This document shows, piece after piece, positions 9,742-19,651 of a DNA stretch of 64,000 bases. The position numbers and the translations under genes are program-made. The stretch's first letter is position 1, and every line of letters begins with the position of its first letter. This stretch comes from Marinomonas colpomeniae (GTDB taxonomy: Bacteria; Pseudomonadota; Gammaproteobacteria; Pseudomonadales; Marinomonadaceae), in NCBI RefSeq assembly GCF_014803385.1, contig NZ_JACYFC010000005.1, positions 166,791 to 230,790 on the forward strand, in the 5' to 3' direction. The notes beneath the pieces were generated by a model that saw only the letters and a list, made by a program, of their open reading frames with translations, had not been told where the DNA came from and ran no database searches.

Positions 9742-9778
9742 AAAAAAAGCAGTGATTCAATAGAGTACCACTGCTTTT
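9742..9778 (-). terminator. Terminator after kdsB
   Basis: AAAAGCAGTG (9745-9754) faces CACTGCTTTT (9769-9778), with seven T residues following on the minus strand. It closes the KDO operon. Confidence 0.8.
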
Positions 9779-9821
9779 AATTGTATTTAAGTAGAACTAA
9801 GTAGTGCCGATTAAAATTGGC

Positions 9822-10637
9822 TTAAGGTAATTTTTTTCGTAATTTTTCTAGATCTTCTGGTGTGTCAACACCATGAGTAGGCAAACCATCAGCTAACGCA
9901 ACTTGCACTTTAATACCTTGATGTAAGAACCTTAATTGCTCTAATTTCTCCCAACGCTCTAATGGTGACATGGGTAAGTCTGCGTATTTTGCCAATAAGC
10001 TTGCTCGATATACATACAAACCAATATGACGCAGCGCTGGAAAATCGGCAGGTAGCTTGCCACCTTCTCGATCAATATTGATAAAACCATCACGATCCCA
10101 AGGCATTGGCGCACGACTAAAATAAAGCGCCCTTTGCATTTCGTCACAAACCACTTTAACAACATTGGGATTAAAAAAGTCCGTGACATCGTCAATCACA
10201 CAAGCCACCGTTGCCATTTCAGCTTCTTTATCTCGATGCAATGCGGCAACACAAGAATGAATCAAAGCAACAGGTAAAAAAGGTTCATCACCTTGTACAT
10301 TCACAATAATTTCGTCTGCCTTCCAACCCATTTTATCTGCGACTTCAGCAAGACGCTCTGTGCCATTTTCATGGTCATCACGAGTCATTACCACAGAAGC
10401 ACCAAAGTCCAATGCAGCTTGATAGATAACATCATGATCAGTTGCTACTGTAACGGATTTCGCGCCAGCTTTGAGCGACAGTTCATAAACCCATTGCAGT
10501 ACAGGTTTGCCACCTAAATCGGCCATCAGTTTTTGAGGAAAACGTTGCGATGCATAACGAGCAGGAACCACGATGTGAAATTCAGGAAGGTTATCCATGC
10601 TTACAGAGCCCTTCATTGTACCTAAAGAGTCAGCCAT
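9822..10637 (-). CDS. kdsB: 3-deoxy-manno-octulosonate cytidylyltransferase
   Basis: Activates KDO with CTP to CMP-KDO, the donor for the lipopolysaccharide inner core. The nucleotide-binding start is VVPARYASQRFPQKLMADL, and NVQGDEPFLP is the metal and substrate loop. VATDHD and TRDDHENGTERLAE are also typical. The ATG overlaps the kdsC stop by one base (TAATG), giving 271 residues. This is slightly long, and an internal ATG about 14 codons in (MDNLPEFHIVV) could be the true start. It is the last gene of the kdsD-kdsA-kdsC-kdsB operon. Confidence 0.95.
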   Translation of the reverse strand: MADSLGTMKGSVSMDNLPEFHIVVPARYASQRFPQKLMADLGGKPVLQWVYELSLKAGAKSVTVATDHDVIYQAALDFGASVVMTRDDHENGTERLAEVADKMGWKADEIIVNVQGDEPFLPVALIHSCVAALHRDKEAEMATVACVIDDVTDFFNPNVVKVVCDEMQRALYFSRAPMPWDRDGFINIDREGGKLPADFPALRHIGLYVYRASLLAKYADLPMSPLERWEKLEQLRFLHQGIKVQVALADGLPTHGVDTPEDLEKLRKKLP

Positions 10638-11218
10638 TATTTTTCAAACTCCGGTTTTTGCGCCAATTCGTAAGCTTCTTCCAATGACATTCGCGATGCT
10701 AGCACCATATCAGCCACTTCCCTTGCAACACCTTCACCCGCTGATTTATTAAGCACAATAGGACAATGACGTTGCAATAAAATATGTGCATCGGCAGGAC
10801 ACAATGCCACACCCACTTTTGGCATCACCTGGAGATCAATGACATCATCACCAACATAAGCGGCTTCGTTAGGCTCAACCCCAAGGCGAGATATTAAATC
10901 ATCAAATGCTTCGGCCTTGTTGTGACAGCCAGGATAAAAGTGCTCAACATTAAGATCTTTCATTCTCAGCCTTAAAGGCGCTGAATCTTTCGCTGTAATG
11001 ACGGCAATCTGAATCCCCCACTTAGGAAGCAACTTCATTGCTACGCCATCTTTCACATTGAAACATTTGATACTCTCGCCTTGCTCGGTATAAAGTAAAC
11101 GACCATCAGTAAGAACGCCATCAACATCAAAAACAACAAGCTTGAGCGACTGCAACGTAGACATCAATGATTTGTCATTCAGCAACGCTGGATAAGAAGA
11201 AAGAAAAACCGAATCCAT
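10637..11218 (-). CDS. kdsC: 3-deoxy-manno-octulosonate-8-phosphatase
   Basis: HAD-family phosphatase that removes phosphate from KDO-8-phosphate. VVFDVDGVLTDG contains the nucleophile Asp (about D31) and the general acid Asp (about D33). VITAKDSAPLR supplies motif II, and YVGDDVIDL carries the metal-binding acids. At 193 residues it is slightly longer than most KdsC because of an N-terminal tail; an internal ATG at residue 19 is an alternative start. It begins 3 bases after the kdsA stop and overlaps kdsB by one base. Confidence 0.95.
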   Translation of the reverse strand: MDSVFLSSYPALLNDKSLMSTLQSLKLVVFDVDGVLTDGRLLYTEQGESIKCFNVKDGVAMKLLPKWGIQIAVITAKDSAPLRLRMKDLNVEHFYPGCHNKAEAFDDLISRLGVEPNEAAYVGDDVIDLQVMPKVGVALCPADAHILLQRHCPIVLNKSAGEGVAREVADMVLASRMSLEEAYELAQKPEFEK

Positions 11219-11221
11219 TAC

Positions 11222-12112
<891 letters not shown>

Positions 12113-12162
12113 TCAGTTAGCTCACTCCAATAAGAACAGAGTAGCAAAATTAATATGATCGT

Positions 12163-13137
12163 TTAGCGGTCGTAAATTTCTAAAATACCAGACACATTCT
12201 GAGCATCGTCGACAACAATTAATAAAGTAATCTTGTCGTGTAACATCTGTTCTTCGGCCTGTACTATCATGGTATTTTCATTAATCGTTTTAGGATTTGG
12301 TGTCATCAATGCCGCCATGGTTTTATGTATCATGCCTTCGCTTTCTTTCAACATGGCACGACGTAAATCACCATCGGTGAAGATCCCCAATAACTTGTCT
12401 TCATCCTGAATTAAAACCACACCCATTCGTCCATGTGTCATCACAGAAATAGCATCTTTTAGACTAGTCTGCGAAGTACAGATTGGAAGATCATCTTTGT
12501 GCATTAAATCTTTGACTCGCGTTAAGAGCTTGCGACCTAAACTTCCACCTGGATGAAACCGTGCGAAGTCTTGTGGCTGAAAATTCCGACACTCCATCAA
12601 AGCAACTGCTAAGGCATCGCCCATTGCTGTTGTCATCGTGGTTGATGTGGTTGGTGCTAAATTATTAGGGCAGGTTTCGCGATCAATCGAAATATCCAAT
12701 ACGCAATCACAATGCTTTGCTAGCGTAGAGTTCATATTACCAACGAGTGCAATACTTGGATTGCCAAAACTTTTAAGAGACGGGAGTAAACGCATTAGCT
12801 CTTCGGTTTCGCCAGAATAACTAATCAGAATGAGAGTGTCTTCCGCCTGAATCATGCCTAGATCGCCATGGAATGCTTCGCCAGGATGAAGAAAAAAACT
12901 GGGGGTTCCTGTTGATGCCAAGGTTGCAGCGATTTTCTTACCAATCAGACCTGATTTTCCCATACCACAGATGATGGTCCTGCCTTTACTGGCAAGAATC
13001 ATTCTTACCGCTTTGGCGAACTCTTCTGTCACTTGATTAGATAAGTTAGCAAGAGCTTGAGCTTGAATAGATAAGGTACGACGAGCACTCTCGATAAGAA
13101 CATTGGAGTCAATATTCATATTAGATGAATCGCACAT
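12163..13137 (-). CDS. kdsD: Arabinose-5-phosphate isomerase
   Basis: Interconverts ribulose-5-phosphate and arabinose-5-phosphate, the first committed step to KDO. An N-terminal SIS domain (about 40-180) has GMGKSGLIGKKIAATLAS, STGTPSFFLHPGEA and SYSGETEEL. TTSTTMTTAMGDALAV follows, then two CBS domains (about 205-324). The start has GAGG four bases upstream. First gene of the operon; a TATAAT box lies at 13183-13178 on the minus strand with no clear -35. KpsF/KdsD-type paralogues are often present twice, so a second copy may exist elsewhere. Confidence 0.94.
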   Translation of the reverse strand: MCDSSNMNIDSNVLIESARRTLSIQAQALANLSNQVTEEFAKAVRMILASKGRTIICGMGKSGLIGKKIAATLASTGTPSFFLHPGEAFHGDLGMIQAEDTLILISYSGETEELMRLLPSLKSFGNPSIALVGNMNSTLAKHCDCVLDISIDRETCPNNLAPTTSTTMTTAMGDALAVALMECRNFQPQDFARFHPGGSLGRKLLTRVKDLMHKDDLPICTSQTSLKDAISVMTHGRMGVVLIQDEDKLLGIFTDGDLRRAMLKESEGMIHKTMAALMTPNPKTINENTMIVQAEEQMLHDKITLLIVVDDAQNVSGILEIYDR

Positions 13138-13200
13138 AAAACCTCTCTGATTTTTATAATAAACGTGAAGTGAGATTATTATACAGAGGAAGTAAAGCGC

Positions 13201-13240
13201 CTACCAAAGAAAGAGGCAATAAAGCGCCTTTCTTTGGTAG
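13201..13240 (-). repeat. Long inverted repeat between znuA and kdsD
   Basis: The arms CTACCAAAGAAAG (13201-13213) and CTTTCTTTGGTAG (13228-13240) are perfect over 13 bp with a 14-base loop. It is the likely end of the znuA transcript, but no T-run follows on either side, so it could also be a processing site. Confidence 0.55.
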
Positions 13241-13247
13241 GGTTTAT

Positions 13248-14285
13248 TTAACTTAAGCATCTAAGGAACTGGCCACTCAATGTTTTCAAGAAAGAAAAAT
13301 ACGCATTTTGATTCAGCTTAATCTCACCACCTAAAGGATCAAGAGGTGCGGTTTTCACATTAGAACCATCTAATAAGCTTTTCACAATGGCTGGACTAAA
13401 TTGCGGCTCACTGAAAACACATTGGACATTGTGCTCTTCAATTTCATGACGAAGTTCAGCAACCTTTTTCGCGCCAGGCTTACGTTCTGGGCTCACAGTA
13501 ACTTCCCCAGCATGACTCAAACCGTAATGCTCTTCAAAATACGTGTAGCCATCATGAAAAACGATGTAAGGCACAGTTTTTACCTTATCAAGAGATTTAC
13601 GAATTTCAGCATCGGTTACAGCAAGACCTTTTACAAACTTAGCTAAATTACCTTTGTAGTAAGATGCATTATCAGAATCCAAGTAAACAAGACGCATAGT
13701 GACAGCTTCTGCTAATACTCTCGCATTATCAGGAGATAACCAAACATGAGGATCTACACCATCATGGTTGTGACCTGCATGACCTGCATGATCTGCATGA
13801 TCTTCATGATCTTCATGATCTTCATGATCTTCATGATCTTCATGATCTTCATGATCTTCATGATCTTCATGATCTTCATGATCTTCATGATCTTCATGAT
13901 CTTCATGATCTTCATGTTCTTCATGATCTTCATGTTCTTCATGTTCTTCTGCAAAATTGTGAAGTTTCACACCTTTTAATGCGAGCCACTCAATAGACGA
14001 CTCTTCTTTATTTGCATTTTCAAGTGGCTTTTCTAAAAAGCTTTCTAATGACTCACCAACCCAAACTACAGCATCTGCATTAACTATCTTTCTAAGATCT
14101 GAAGGGCGCAAAGCAAAGTCATGTGGTGACGCAGTACTAGATACAATTTGTTGAATGTCTGCTTTATCGCCAGTAATCGCAGCAACCACCATAGAAACAG
14201 GTTTAATACTTGTGACAATAACAGGCTTAGCCAGAGCAAGAGGAGACAAAGCTGAGACACCAAGAGTAAGCAATAGTTTGTTCAT
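13248..14285 (-). CDS. znuA: Zinc ABC transporter periplasmic binding protein with expanded His/acid loop
   Basis: Cluster A-I metal-binding protein that delivers Zn2+ to a ZnuBC permease. The start at 14285 gives a signal peptide (MNKLLLTLGVSALSPLALA) and 345 residues; the frame extending to 14327 is unlikely. Conserved metal ligands are visible: His in STASPHDFALRPSD, His in DGVDPHVWLSP, and His in VFHDGYTYFEEHYGL. A very long charged loop (HED units, then HADHAGHAGHNHDG) lies between about residues 115 and 180, just before the second ligand. No znuB, znuC or zur gene is adjacent. Confidence 0.93.
   Translation of the reverse strand: MNKLLLTLGVSALSPLALAKPVIVTSIKPVSMVVAAITGDKADIQQIVSSTASPHDFALRPSDLRKIVNADAVVWVGESLESFLEKPLENANKEESSIEWLALKGVKLHNFAEEHEEHEDHEEHEDHEDHEDHEDHEDHEDHEDHEDHEDHEDHEDHEDHEDHADHAGHAGHNHDGVDPHVWLSPDNARVLAEAVTMRLVYLDSDNASYYKGNLAKFVKGLAVTDAEIRKSLDKVKTVPYIVFHDGYTYFEEHYGLSHAGEVTVSPERKPGAKKVAELRHEIEEHNVQCVFSEPQFSPAIVKSLLDGSNVKTAPLDPLGGEIKLNQNAYFSFLKTLSGQFLRCLS
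13791..13949 (-). repeat. 9-bp tandem repeat inside znuA
   Basis: Thirteen perfect copies of a 9-base unit (plus-strand ATCTTCATG; coding CAT GAA GAT, His-Glu-Asp) run from 13800 to 13916. Degenerate copies flank both sides, including HEE and HAD variants. The unit is a multiple of three, so gains or losses keep the frame. Uniform codons suggest recent expansion. Confidence 0.97.
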
Positions 14286-14309
14286 TATTTGATACCAACA
14301 ATTAAAGAA

Positions 14310-14325
14310 AACGTTATAACGTAAC
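14310..14325 (-). promoter_or_regulatory. Possible Zur-type operator upstream of znuA
   Basis: A perfect 12-bp palindrome, ACGTTATAACGT (14311-14322), is flanked by AT-rich sequence about 25 bases before the znuA ATG. It contains the GTTATAAC core seen in Zur boxes but lacks their usual central spacing, so the call is tentative. Confidence 0.4.
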
Positions 14326-14335
14326 AATACATTAC

Positions 14336-14372
14336 AAAAAAAAGAGATTCAAGCCATTCAACTAAAATCTCT
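14336..14372 (-). terminator. Terminator after astE
   Basis: On the minus strand AGAGATT (14372-14366) pairs with AATCTCT (14349-14343), followed by seven further T residues. The stem is short but the T-run is strong. Confidence 0.6.
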
Positions 14373-14413
14373 ATTTAATAGAGCTCTACATTTTTTCTCT
14401 GGATACTCAAATA

Positions 14414-15430
14414 TTAATTCAACGCTAAATCGCTTAAAGATACAGGACGAACAATCAAACCAGCCCTTTGCCCAATAGGTAGCTTAATATTAGGAAAAAC
14501 AATCGCATCTCCAGTTTTCTCAACGTGGTATTCACTCTTTTGTGAATGAGCCAATACATAGCCTTTTTCAAACTGAGTAAAGTTTTTAACATCGTCAGCA
14601 ATGCTTAGCTCATAACTTTCGTCATCTTTTACCAAAGCATTTAATACCGAAAAAATATGCATATCAGATAAAGGAGATTGAGCCAATACACCAGTCTGCA
14701 TCAATAAAGCTAGACTCTTCTCAATATCGGCAAAACGCGATAAATTGTTCTGGCCAAAAGGGAAAACCTTACCCAACTCAACTGTAAATGCATAAGCTCG
14801 ATGCACTGCATAGCTATAATAAGAAAACGTTGTAGTAGGTTGATGCGACAGCAAAATAGCTTGGATACCACTGGCGGCTAAAAACGCTAACTGGGTTTGA
14901 CTATATATTGAGTTCTCAACAAAAGGGCAAACAGCAAACTTCTCATGCACTGAACCTCGAATAGCAGTATGCAGATCATAGTGCAAACGCATTTGCTTTG
15001 CGCTACTACCTACTGCGGAATAAAAATCGCTCACAGCCAGCTCAAGTCTTTTTGCTCTTTTAGCTTCAAACCCTTCGTAATTTTTCCAAGCACCGCTGAA
15101 CAATCTGTTTAAGTTCACGTCACAAAAACGCTTTGCTAAATTGGCAGCAACAGGGTTGCCAATGATCACTAAAAGACGGACCTTCAATGTCAGTTGTCCA
15201 TTTAAAATCGATGCAACCAATTTATTAAGTAACTCCATTGGCCCTGTTTCGTTACCATGAATACCAACAGATAAAACAAGACTAATAGATGATTCCTGAT
15301 TGGGCTCAAGCCTTAGAATACCAGTCTCTTCAACAAAACCTGTGCCACTAGGAAATAAGAACTGAAAAGGAGCAAGCTCATCTTGATTAGCTAATGTTAA
15401 AGCTAAAAAATCGTTATTCAAAATAGTCAT
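14414..15430 (-). CDS. astE: Succinylglutamate desuccinylase
   Basis: Zinc carboxypeptidase-like enzyme that hydrolyses N-succinylglutamate to glutamate and succinate, the last step of the arginine succinyltransferase pathway. GIHGNETGP gives the His and Glu zinc ligands, LHYDLHTAIRGS the third ligand, and FTVELGKVFPFGQN the catalytic Glu. Its 338 residues fit AstE rather than the shorter aspartoacylases. It is separated from other ast genes; the ornithine aminotransferase of the same pathway is at 28.4 kb. A related AspA/AstE deacylase is a less likely alternative. Confidence 0.88.
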   Translation of the reverse strand: MTILNNDFLALTLANQDELAPFQFLFPSGTGFVEETGILRLEPNQESSISLVLSVGIHGNETGPMELLNKLVASILNGQLTLKVRLLVIIGNPVAANLAKRFCDVNLNRLFSGAWKNYEGFEAKRAKRLELAVSDFYSAVGSSAKQMRLHYDLHTAIRGSVHEKFAVCPFVENSIYSQTQLAFLAASGIQAILLSHQPTTTFSYYSYAVHRAYAFTVELGKVFPFGQNNLSRFADIEKSLALLMQTGVLAQSPLSDMHIFSVLNALVKDDESYELSIADDVKNFTQFEKGYVLAHSQKSEYHVEKTGDAIVFPNIKLPIGQRAGLIVRPVSLSDLALN

Positions 15431-15647
15431 TACTCTTCGCCTAAAGAAACCCTAAAATAAGCGTCTATCATATCAACTTTCCTAACACTGTAACCTGCAT
15501 TATTTTAACGGGTGGATAAAATTGAAAAACAGGTCGCTTATTTATAATGACAAGAGCAAAAAGCAAACTAGGAGAAACCTTTTCTTTCTAACAAAATGCC
15601 GATACCCTTTATTTTTAGATTAATACATTATTTCTGTAGAGTACCTT

Positions 15648-16184
15648 ATGCCAAAGCCTGACGAAGTCATTATATTAGTCGATAAGCACAACACGATAAT
15701 TGGTGATATCCCAAGACGTTTAATGAATTTTGATACAGACTTTCATCGTGTTACTTATATTTTTGTGATTAATAAAGCAGGCAATTTACTTGTTCAGAAG
15801 CGAACCGATAATAAAGCATTTTGCCCTGGATATTATGGAGTTACTACAGGCGGTGTTGTGGATAAAGGTGAATCGTATATTGATTCTGCACACCGTGAAC
15901 TGCAGGAAGAACTCGGTTTCGATGCACCACTAGAAAGCCAAGGTGTTTTCATGACGCAAGGTAAAGGCTTCAATATCTGGGGGAAACTCTACACCTGTCA
16001 CTATGATCAAAAGCTACATGGTGAGTTAACACTGCAACCAAAAGAAGTCGCTTCTGTCCACGAAATGAGTATCGAGTACATTTTAAACAATAAAGATAAT
16101 CTTTTGTTTACCCCAGACACCTTAGATGCGCTTCACCATTATACAAACAAGCTTACCAAGGCTCAAAATGATGACCCGTTTTAG
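15648..16184 (+). CDS. Nudix hydrolase, YfcD family
   Basis: A 178-residue Nudix protein with the complete box GGVVDKGESYIDSAHRELQE followed by ELGF. Residues 1-30 (DEVIILVDKHNTIIGDIPRR) and the HRVTYIFVINKAGNLLVQKR core match the YfcD/isopentenyl-diphosphate-isomerase-like branch. Substrate unknown. The next gene begins inside its last codons (17-base overlap), which suggests translational coupling. Confidence 0.88.
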   Translation: MPKPDEVIILVDKHNTIIGDIPRRLMNFDTDFHRVTYIFVINKAGNLLVQKRTDNKAFCPGYYGVTTGGVVDKGESYIDSAHRELQEELGFDAPLESQGVFMTQGKGFNIWGKLYTCHYDQKLHGELTLQPKEVASVHEMSIEYILNNKDNLLFTPDTLDALHHYTNKLTKAQNDDPF

Positions 16185-16950
16185 CATTTATTTTTTAGCA
16201 TTTACTATCTCCTTTCATGCAGGAGCTACAGAGCCCTGGCAGACTGACAGCTATATTCAAGACAGCTTTATAAAAATTGCATTAGAACGAGAATACAAAG
16301 AAACTAACAACCCAAAAATCATACGTTGGAACAAACCTATTAAAATTTTCTTTGAAAGCGAGAGTGGCGACTCTGTTTTTCAAAAAGAACTACTCAGCGT
16401 TCATGCCAAACACCTTTCATACATCACAGATTTATCGATTGAGTTCACTAACGACCCGAAAGAAGCTAACCTGTTTGCCATATTTACCACTTATGAAAAT
16501 ATGGAGAACAAAGTACAGCAATACATTGGAGACCCGGAAAAAATCCGCACGGCATTAGATGAAGCTATCTGTCTCGGTAATTTTAGGCGAAACTCTCGTT
16601 ATGAAATCACCAGAGGAAGCATTATTATCCCTGTTGATTACGCCCGAGAAAAATCCCGTTTTTTAGATTGTATTGTAGAAGAAATAACGCAATTCCTAGG
16701 ACTCCCTAACGATTCAAAAGATGTTTTCCCCTCTATTTTTAACGATGTAAGTATAGATATTTACTTAAGTCCACTAGACTATATTCTATTAAAAGCACTT
16801 TACTCCCCTTACTTAACTCCAGGTATGGACGTTAAACAAACTAAGAAAGCCTTCCCACAGGTATTAGCCGATTTACATAGCAAAAAAGAAATAGAAAATT
16901 CGCTAAAAAATGTACAAAAAAATAGCTTAAAAACTTATCTAGGTGATTGA
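16168..16950 (+). CDS. Exported DUF2927-family protein
   Basis: I recognise the DUF2927 pattern but not a function. The ATG at 16168 has AGG six bases upstream and gives a signal peptide (MMTRFSIYFLAFTISFHAGA). The mature part has the conserved block CIVEEITQFLGLPNDS (about residues 170-185), with paired acids, and a preceding Cys in DEAICLGNFRR. The C-terminus is lysine-rich. The fold may be metalloprotease-like but lacks a clear HExxH. It overlaps the Nudix gene and is likely cotranscribed. Confidence 0.72.
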   Translation: MMTRFSIYFLAFTISFHAGATEPWQTDSYIQDSFIKIALEREYKETNNPKIIRWNKPIKIFFESESGDSVFQKELLSVHAKHLSYITDLSIEFTNDPKEANLFAIFTTYENMENKVQQYIGDPEKIRTALDEAICLGNFRRNSRYEITRGSIIIPVDYAREKSRFLDCIVEEITQFLGLPNDSKDVFPSIFNDVSIDIYLSPLDYILLKALYSPYLTPGMDVKQTKKAFPQVLADLHSKKEIENSLKNVQKNSLKTYLGD

Positions 16951-17102
16951 TTTTTTTACCTATAGTTATTAATAAACCCTGTCATAGGTCAATATTATTA
17001 GCATTTGAATACACCTTCCCATAAATTGTATTTATTCAATCTGCTTTTTTTTCACAAGTTAGGTAAAATGCGCCCATTAATTTTTCACACTGGAGAGTCC
17101 AA

Positions 17103-18203
17103 ATGTTTCCTGAGCTAAAAAATGATCGCTTTTTGCGTGCATTACTCAAACAACCTGTTGATACCACCCCTGTATGGATGATGAGACAGGCAGGACGTTA
17201 TCTACCAGAATACAGAGCTAGCCGATCTACTGCGGGTGATTTTTTGAGCCTCTGCAAAAATGATTCGTTTGCTTGTGAAGTAACCTTGCAACCACTAAAA
17301 CGCTACGATCTTGATGCTGCAATTTTATTTTCAGACATTCTAACAATACCAGATGCAATGGGATTAGGTCTGTATTTTGAAGCTGGCGAAGGCCCTAAAT
17401 TCAAACATGTCATCCGTAATAAAGCAGATGTTGATGCTATAGAAGCTATCACTGCAAGCGATTTAGATTACGTAATGAAAGCGGTAACTACCATCCGTCA
17501 TGCGCTTAACGGTGATGTACCTCTTATTGGGTTCTCTGGCAGCCCGTGGACATTAGCTACATATATGATTGAAGGTGGCTCTAGTAAAGACTTCCGCCAC
17601 ATCAAAGCAATGATGTATAAATCGCCCGAAACATTACATGCATTATTGAGCAAGCTGGCGAAATCAGTTACTGCGTATCTGAACGGCCAAATATTAGCTG
17701 GGGCGCAGGCTCTACAAATTTTTGACACATGGGGCGGAATATTAAGCGGCCCGATGTATCAACAGTTCTCTTTGCTTTATATGAAAGAAATTTTAGATGG
17801 TCTTATTCGTGAACACGAAGGACAAAAAATTCCAGTTATTGTGTTTACTAAAAACGGTGGTCAATGGTTAGAAAACATCGCGGCTACAGGACCTGATGCC
17901 ATTGGCTTAGATTGGACCACTGATATTTCGGAAGCTAGAGCTCGTGTCGGTCATCAAGTTGCCTTACAGGGTAATATTGATCCTTGTGTTCTTTACGCGG
18001 GTAAAGAGGTTATAGAACGAGAAGTAGAAAATGTGTTATCTGGATTTGGCCACGGTAGTGGTCATGTCTTTAACCTCGGTCATGGTATTCATCAGTTTGT
18101 GAATCCGGATCATCCGAAGTATTTAATTGATGCGGTTCATAATTTAGGCCAAAAATATCACGACCCTCAGTTTGATGATCTAGATGCAATGAATGGTCTT
18201 TAG
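17103..18203 (+). CDS. hemE: Uroporphyrinogen decarboxylase
   Basis: Removes four carboxyl groups from uroporphyrinogen III to give coproporphyrinogen III in heme synthesis. The N-terminal signature [16 protein letters not shown] carries the substrate-binding arginines. Other family blocks are [61 protein letters not shown] and [14 protein letters not shown]. It is 366 residues with a GGAG ribosome site 7 bases from ATG. It stands alone, with no other hem gene nearby. Confidence 0.97.
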   Translation: MFPELKNDRFLRALLKQPVDTTPVWMMRQAGRYLPEYRASRSTAGDFLSLCKNDSFACEVTLQPLKRYDLDAAILFSDILTIPDAMGLGLYFEAGEGPKFKHVIRNKADVDAIEAITASDLDYVMKAVTTIRHALNGDVPLIGFSGSPWTLATYMIEGGSSKDFRHIKAMMYKSPETLHALLSKLAKSVTAYLNGQILAGAQALQIFDTWGGILSGPMYQQFSLLYMKEILDGLIREHEGQKIPVIVFTKNGGQWLENIAATGPDAIGLDWTTDISEARARVGHQVALQGNIDPCVLYAGKEVIEREVENVLSGFGHGSGHVFNLGHGIHQFVNPDHPKYLIDAVHNLGQKYHDPQFDDLDAMNGL

Positions 18204-18225
18204 GCAATGCAGTAACTAGTTATCT

Positions 18226-18260
18226 AGCTAGACATACTAACGACTGAACTATGTCTAGCT
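18226..18260 (+). terminator. Hairpin after hemE, possible terminator
   Basis: AGCTAGACAT (18226-18235) and ATGTCTAGCT (18251-18260) form a perfect 10-bp stem with a 15-base loop just downstream of hemE. No proper T-run follows. Confidence 0.4.
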
Positions 18261-18422
18261 GGACTTGATCTTATGAATTAAAATTATTTGAACTAAAATC
18301 AATAGGTTGAATTAGGTTCTTCCTTACTAAGACTCATCTTCAAATAATTTTTATATCTGTATTAAATATAAGCAGAAATCATCAATCATGTGGCGACTTC
18401 TATAATAGAGTGGTATTTTTAG

Positions 18423-18797
<375 letters not shown>

Positions 18798-18845
18798 TCA
18801 CTAAATATCTATATCTGTCATTGTATAAGAGCACCACACCAAAAC

Positions 18846-18872
18846 AAAAAAAGAGGCATAAGCCTCTTTTTT
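18846..18872. terminator. Bidirectional terminator, P-II gene and ABC operon
   Basis: AAAAAAGAGGC and GCCTCTTTTTT arms with a 4-base ATAA loop serve both the rightward P-II gene and the leftward transporter operon. Confidence 0.9.
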
Positions 18873-18937
18873 AGTTTGTAACTCTTTTTTATATCTGGCC
18901 TATAAGATATAGAGTATTAAAGGCCCTTTATTCAGGT

Positions 18938-19648
18938 TTAGCCTTTCTCTGGAACCTTAATTGATAAAGTACCTAAGTATCGATTTTGACGAAGCTCTAT
19001 CTGTCGGAACAACGCAATAATAACGATACTAATCACTAGATAAATAGCACCTGCCGCTAAAAAAATCTCCATCGGTGTATAGGTTCTGGCAATGATAGTT
19101 CTTGCCATTCCAGTTAGGTCTAAAATAGTAATAGTACTTGCTAATGCACTACCTTTTAGCATTAAGATAATTTCATTACCATACGCAGGCAACACAATAC
19201 CAAATGCGCGAGGTAATAAAACTCGACGATACATTTGCACCTTACTCATACCGACAACTTTACAAGCCTCAACCTCTCCTTGAGGAATTGCTTGAATAGC
19301 GCCACGAAAAATTTCTGCAGTATAAGCAGAGGTATTCAAAGTAAAAGCAATAATCGCACACCAAAAAGGCTCTTCGAGTATTGGCCAAAAAATACTTTCT
19401 CTCACTACTTCAAATTGCGATGCGCCATAATACACCAAGAATATTTGCACCAATAAAGGCGTACCACGAAAGAAAAAGATATAGGCAAAAGGGATGGCCC
19501 TGACCCAAGCAATAGGTGAAATTCTTGCCAAAGCAATAGGCAATGCAAATACACCACCCAATACAACTGATAGGATAACTAATTGAAAACTTACCCAAGC
19601 GCCCTCTAACAAGCGAGGAAAGTATTCAACAACAACTGAAAAGTCCAT
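18938..19648 (-). CDS. Amino-acid ABC transporter permease, HisM/AotM type
   Basis: Inner-membrane subunit of a polar amino-acid importer, probably for arginine/ornithine. It is 236 residues with about five hydrophobic helices. FFFRGTPLLVQIFLVYYG is the family N-terminal signature, and the EAA loop contacting the ATPase is GMSKVQMYRRVLLPRAF. It begins 3 bases after the partner permease and is the last gene of the operon. Specificity is inferred from the neighbouring ArgR-like regulator and arginine genes. Confidence 0.88.
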   Translation of the reverse strand: MDFSVVVEYFPRLLEGAWVSFQLVILSVVLGGVFALPIALARISPIAWVRAIPFAYIFFFRGTPLLVQIFLVYYGASQFEVVRESIFWPILEEPFWCAIIAFTLNTSAYTAEIFRGAIQAIPQGEVEACKVVGMSKVQMYRRVLLPRAFGIVLPAYGNEIILMLKGSALASTITILDLTGMARTIIARTYTPMEIFLAAGAIYLVISIVIIALFRQIELRQNRYLGTLSIKVPEKG

Positions 19649-19651
19649 TCC

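Noticed and set aside
13791..13949. Possible CRISPR array
   Set aside because: The repeat is 9 bp, without spacers, and codes in frame inside znuA.
13746..13979. Repetitive Met-Ile-Phe and Lys-Ile-Met frames in the znuA repeat
   Set aside because: They arise only because a 9-bp repeat without stop codons stays open in other frames.
18384..18410. Sigma-54 promoter for the P-II gene
   Set aside because: TGGC is present but the required GC at -12 is not at the right distance.
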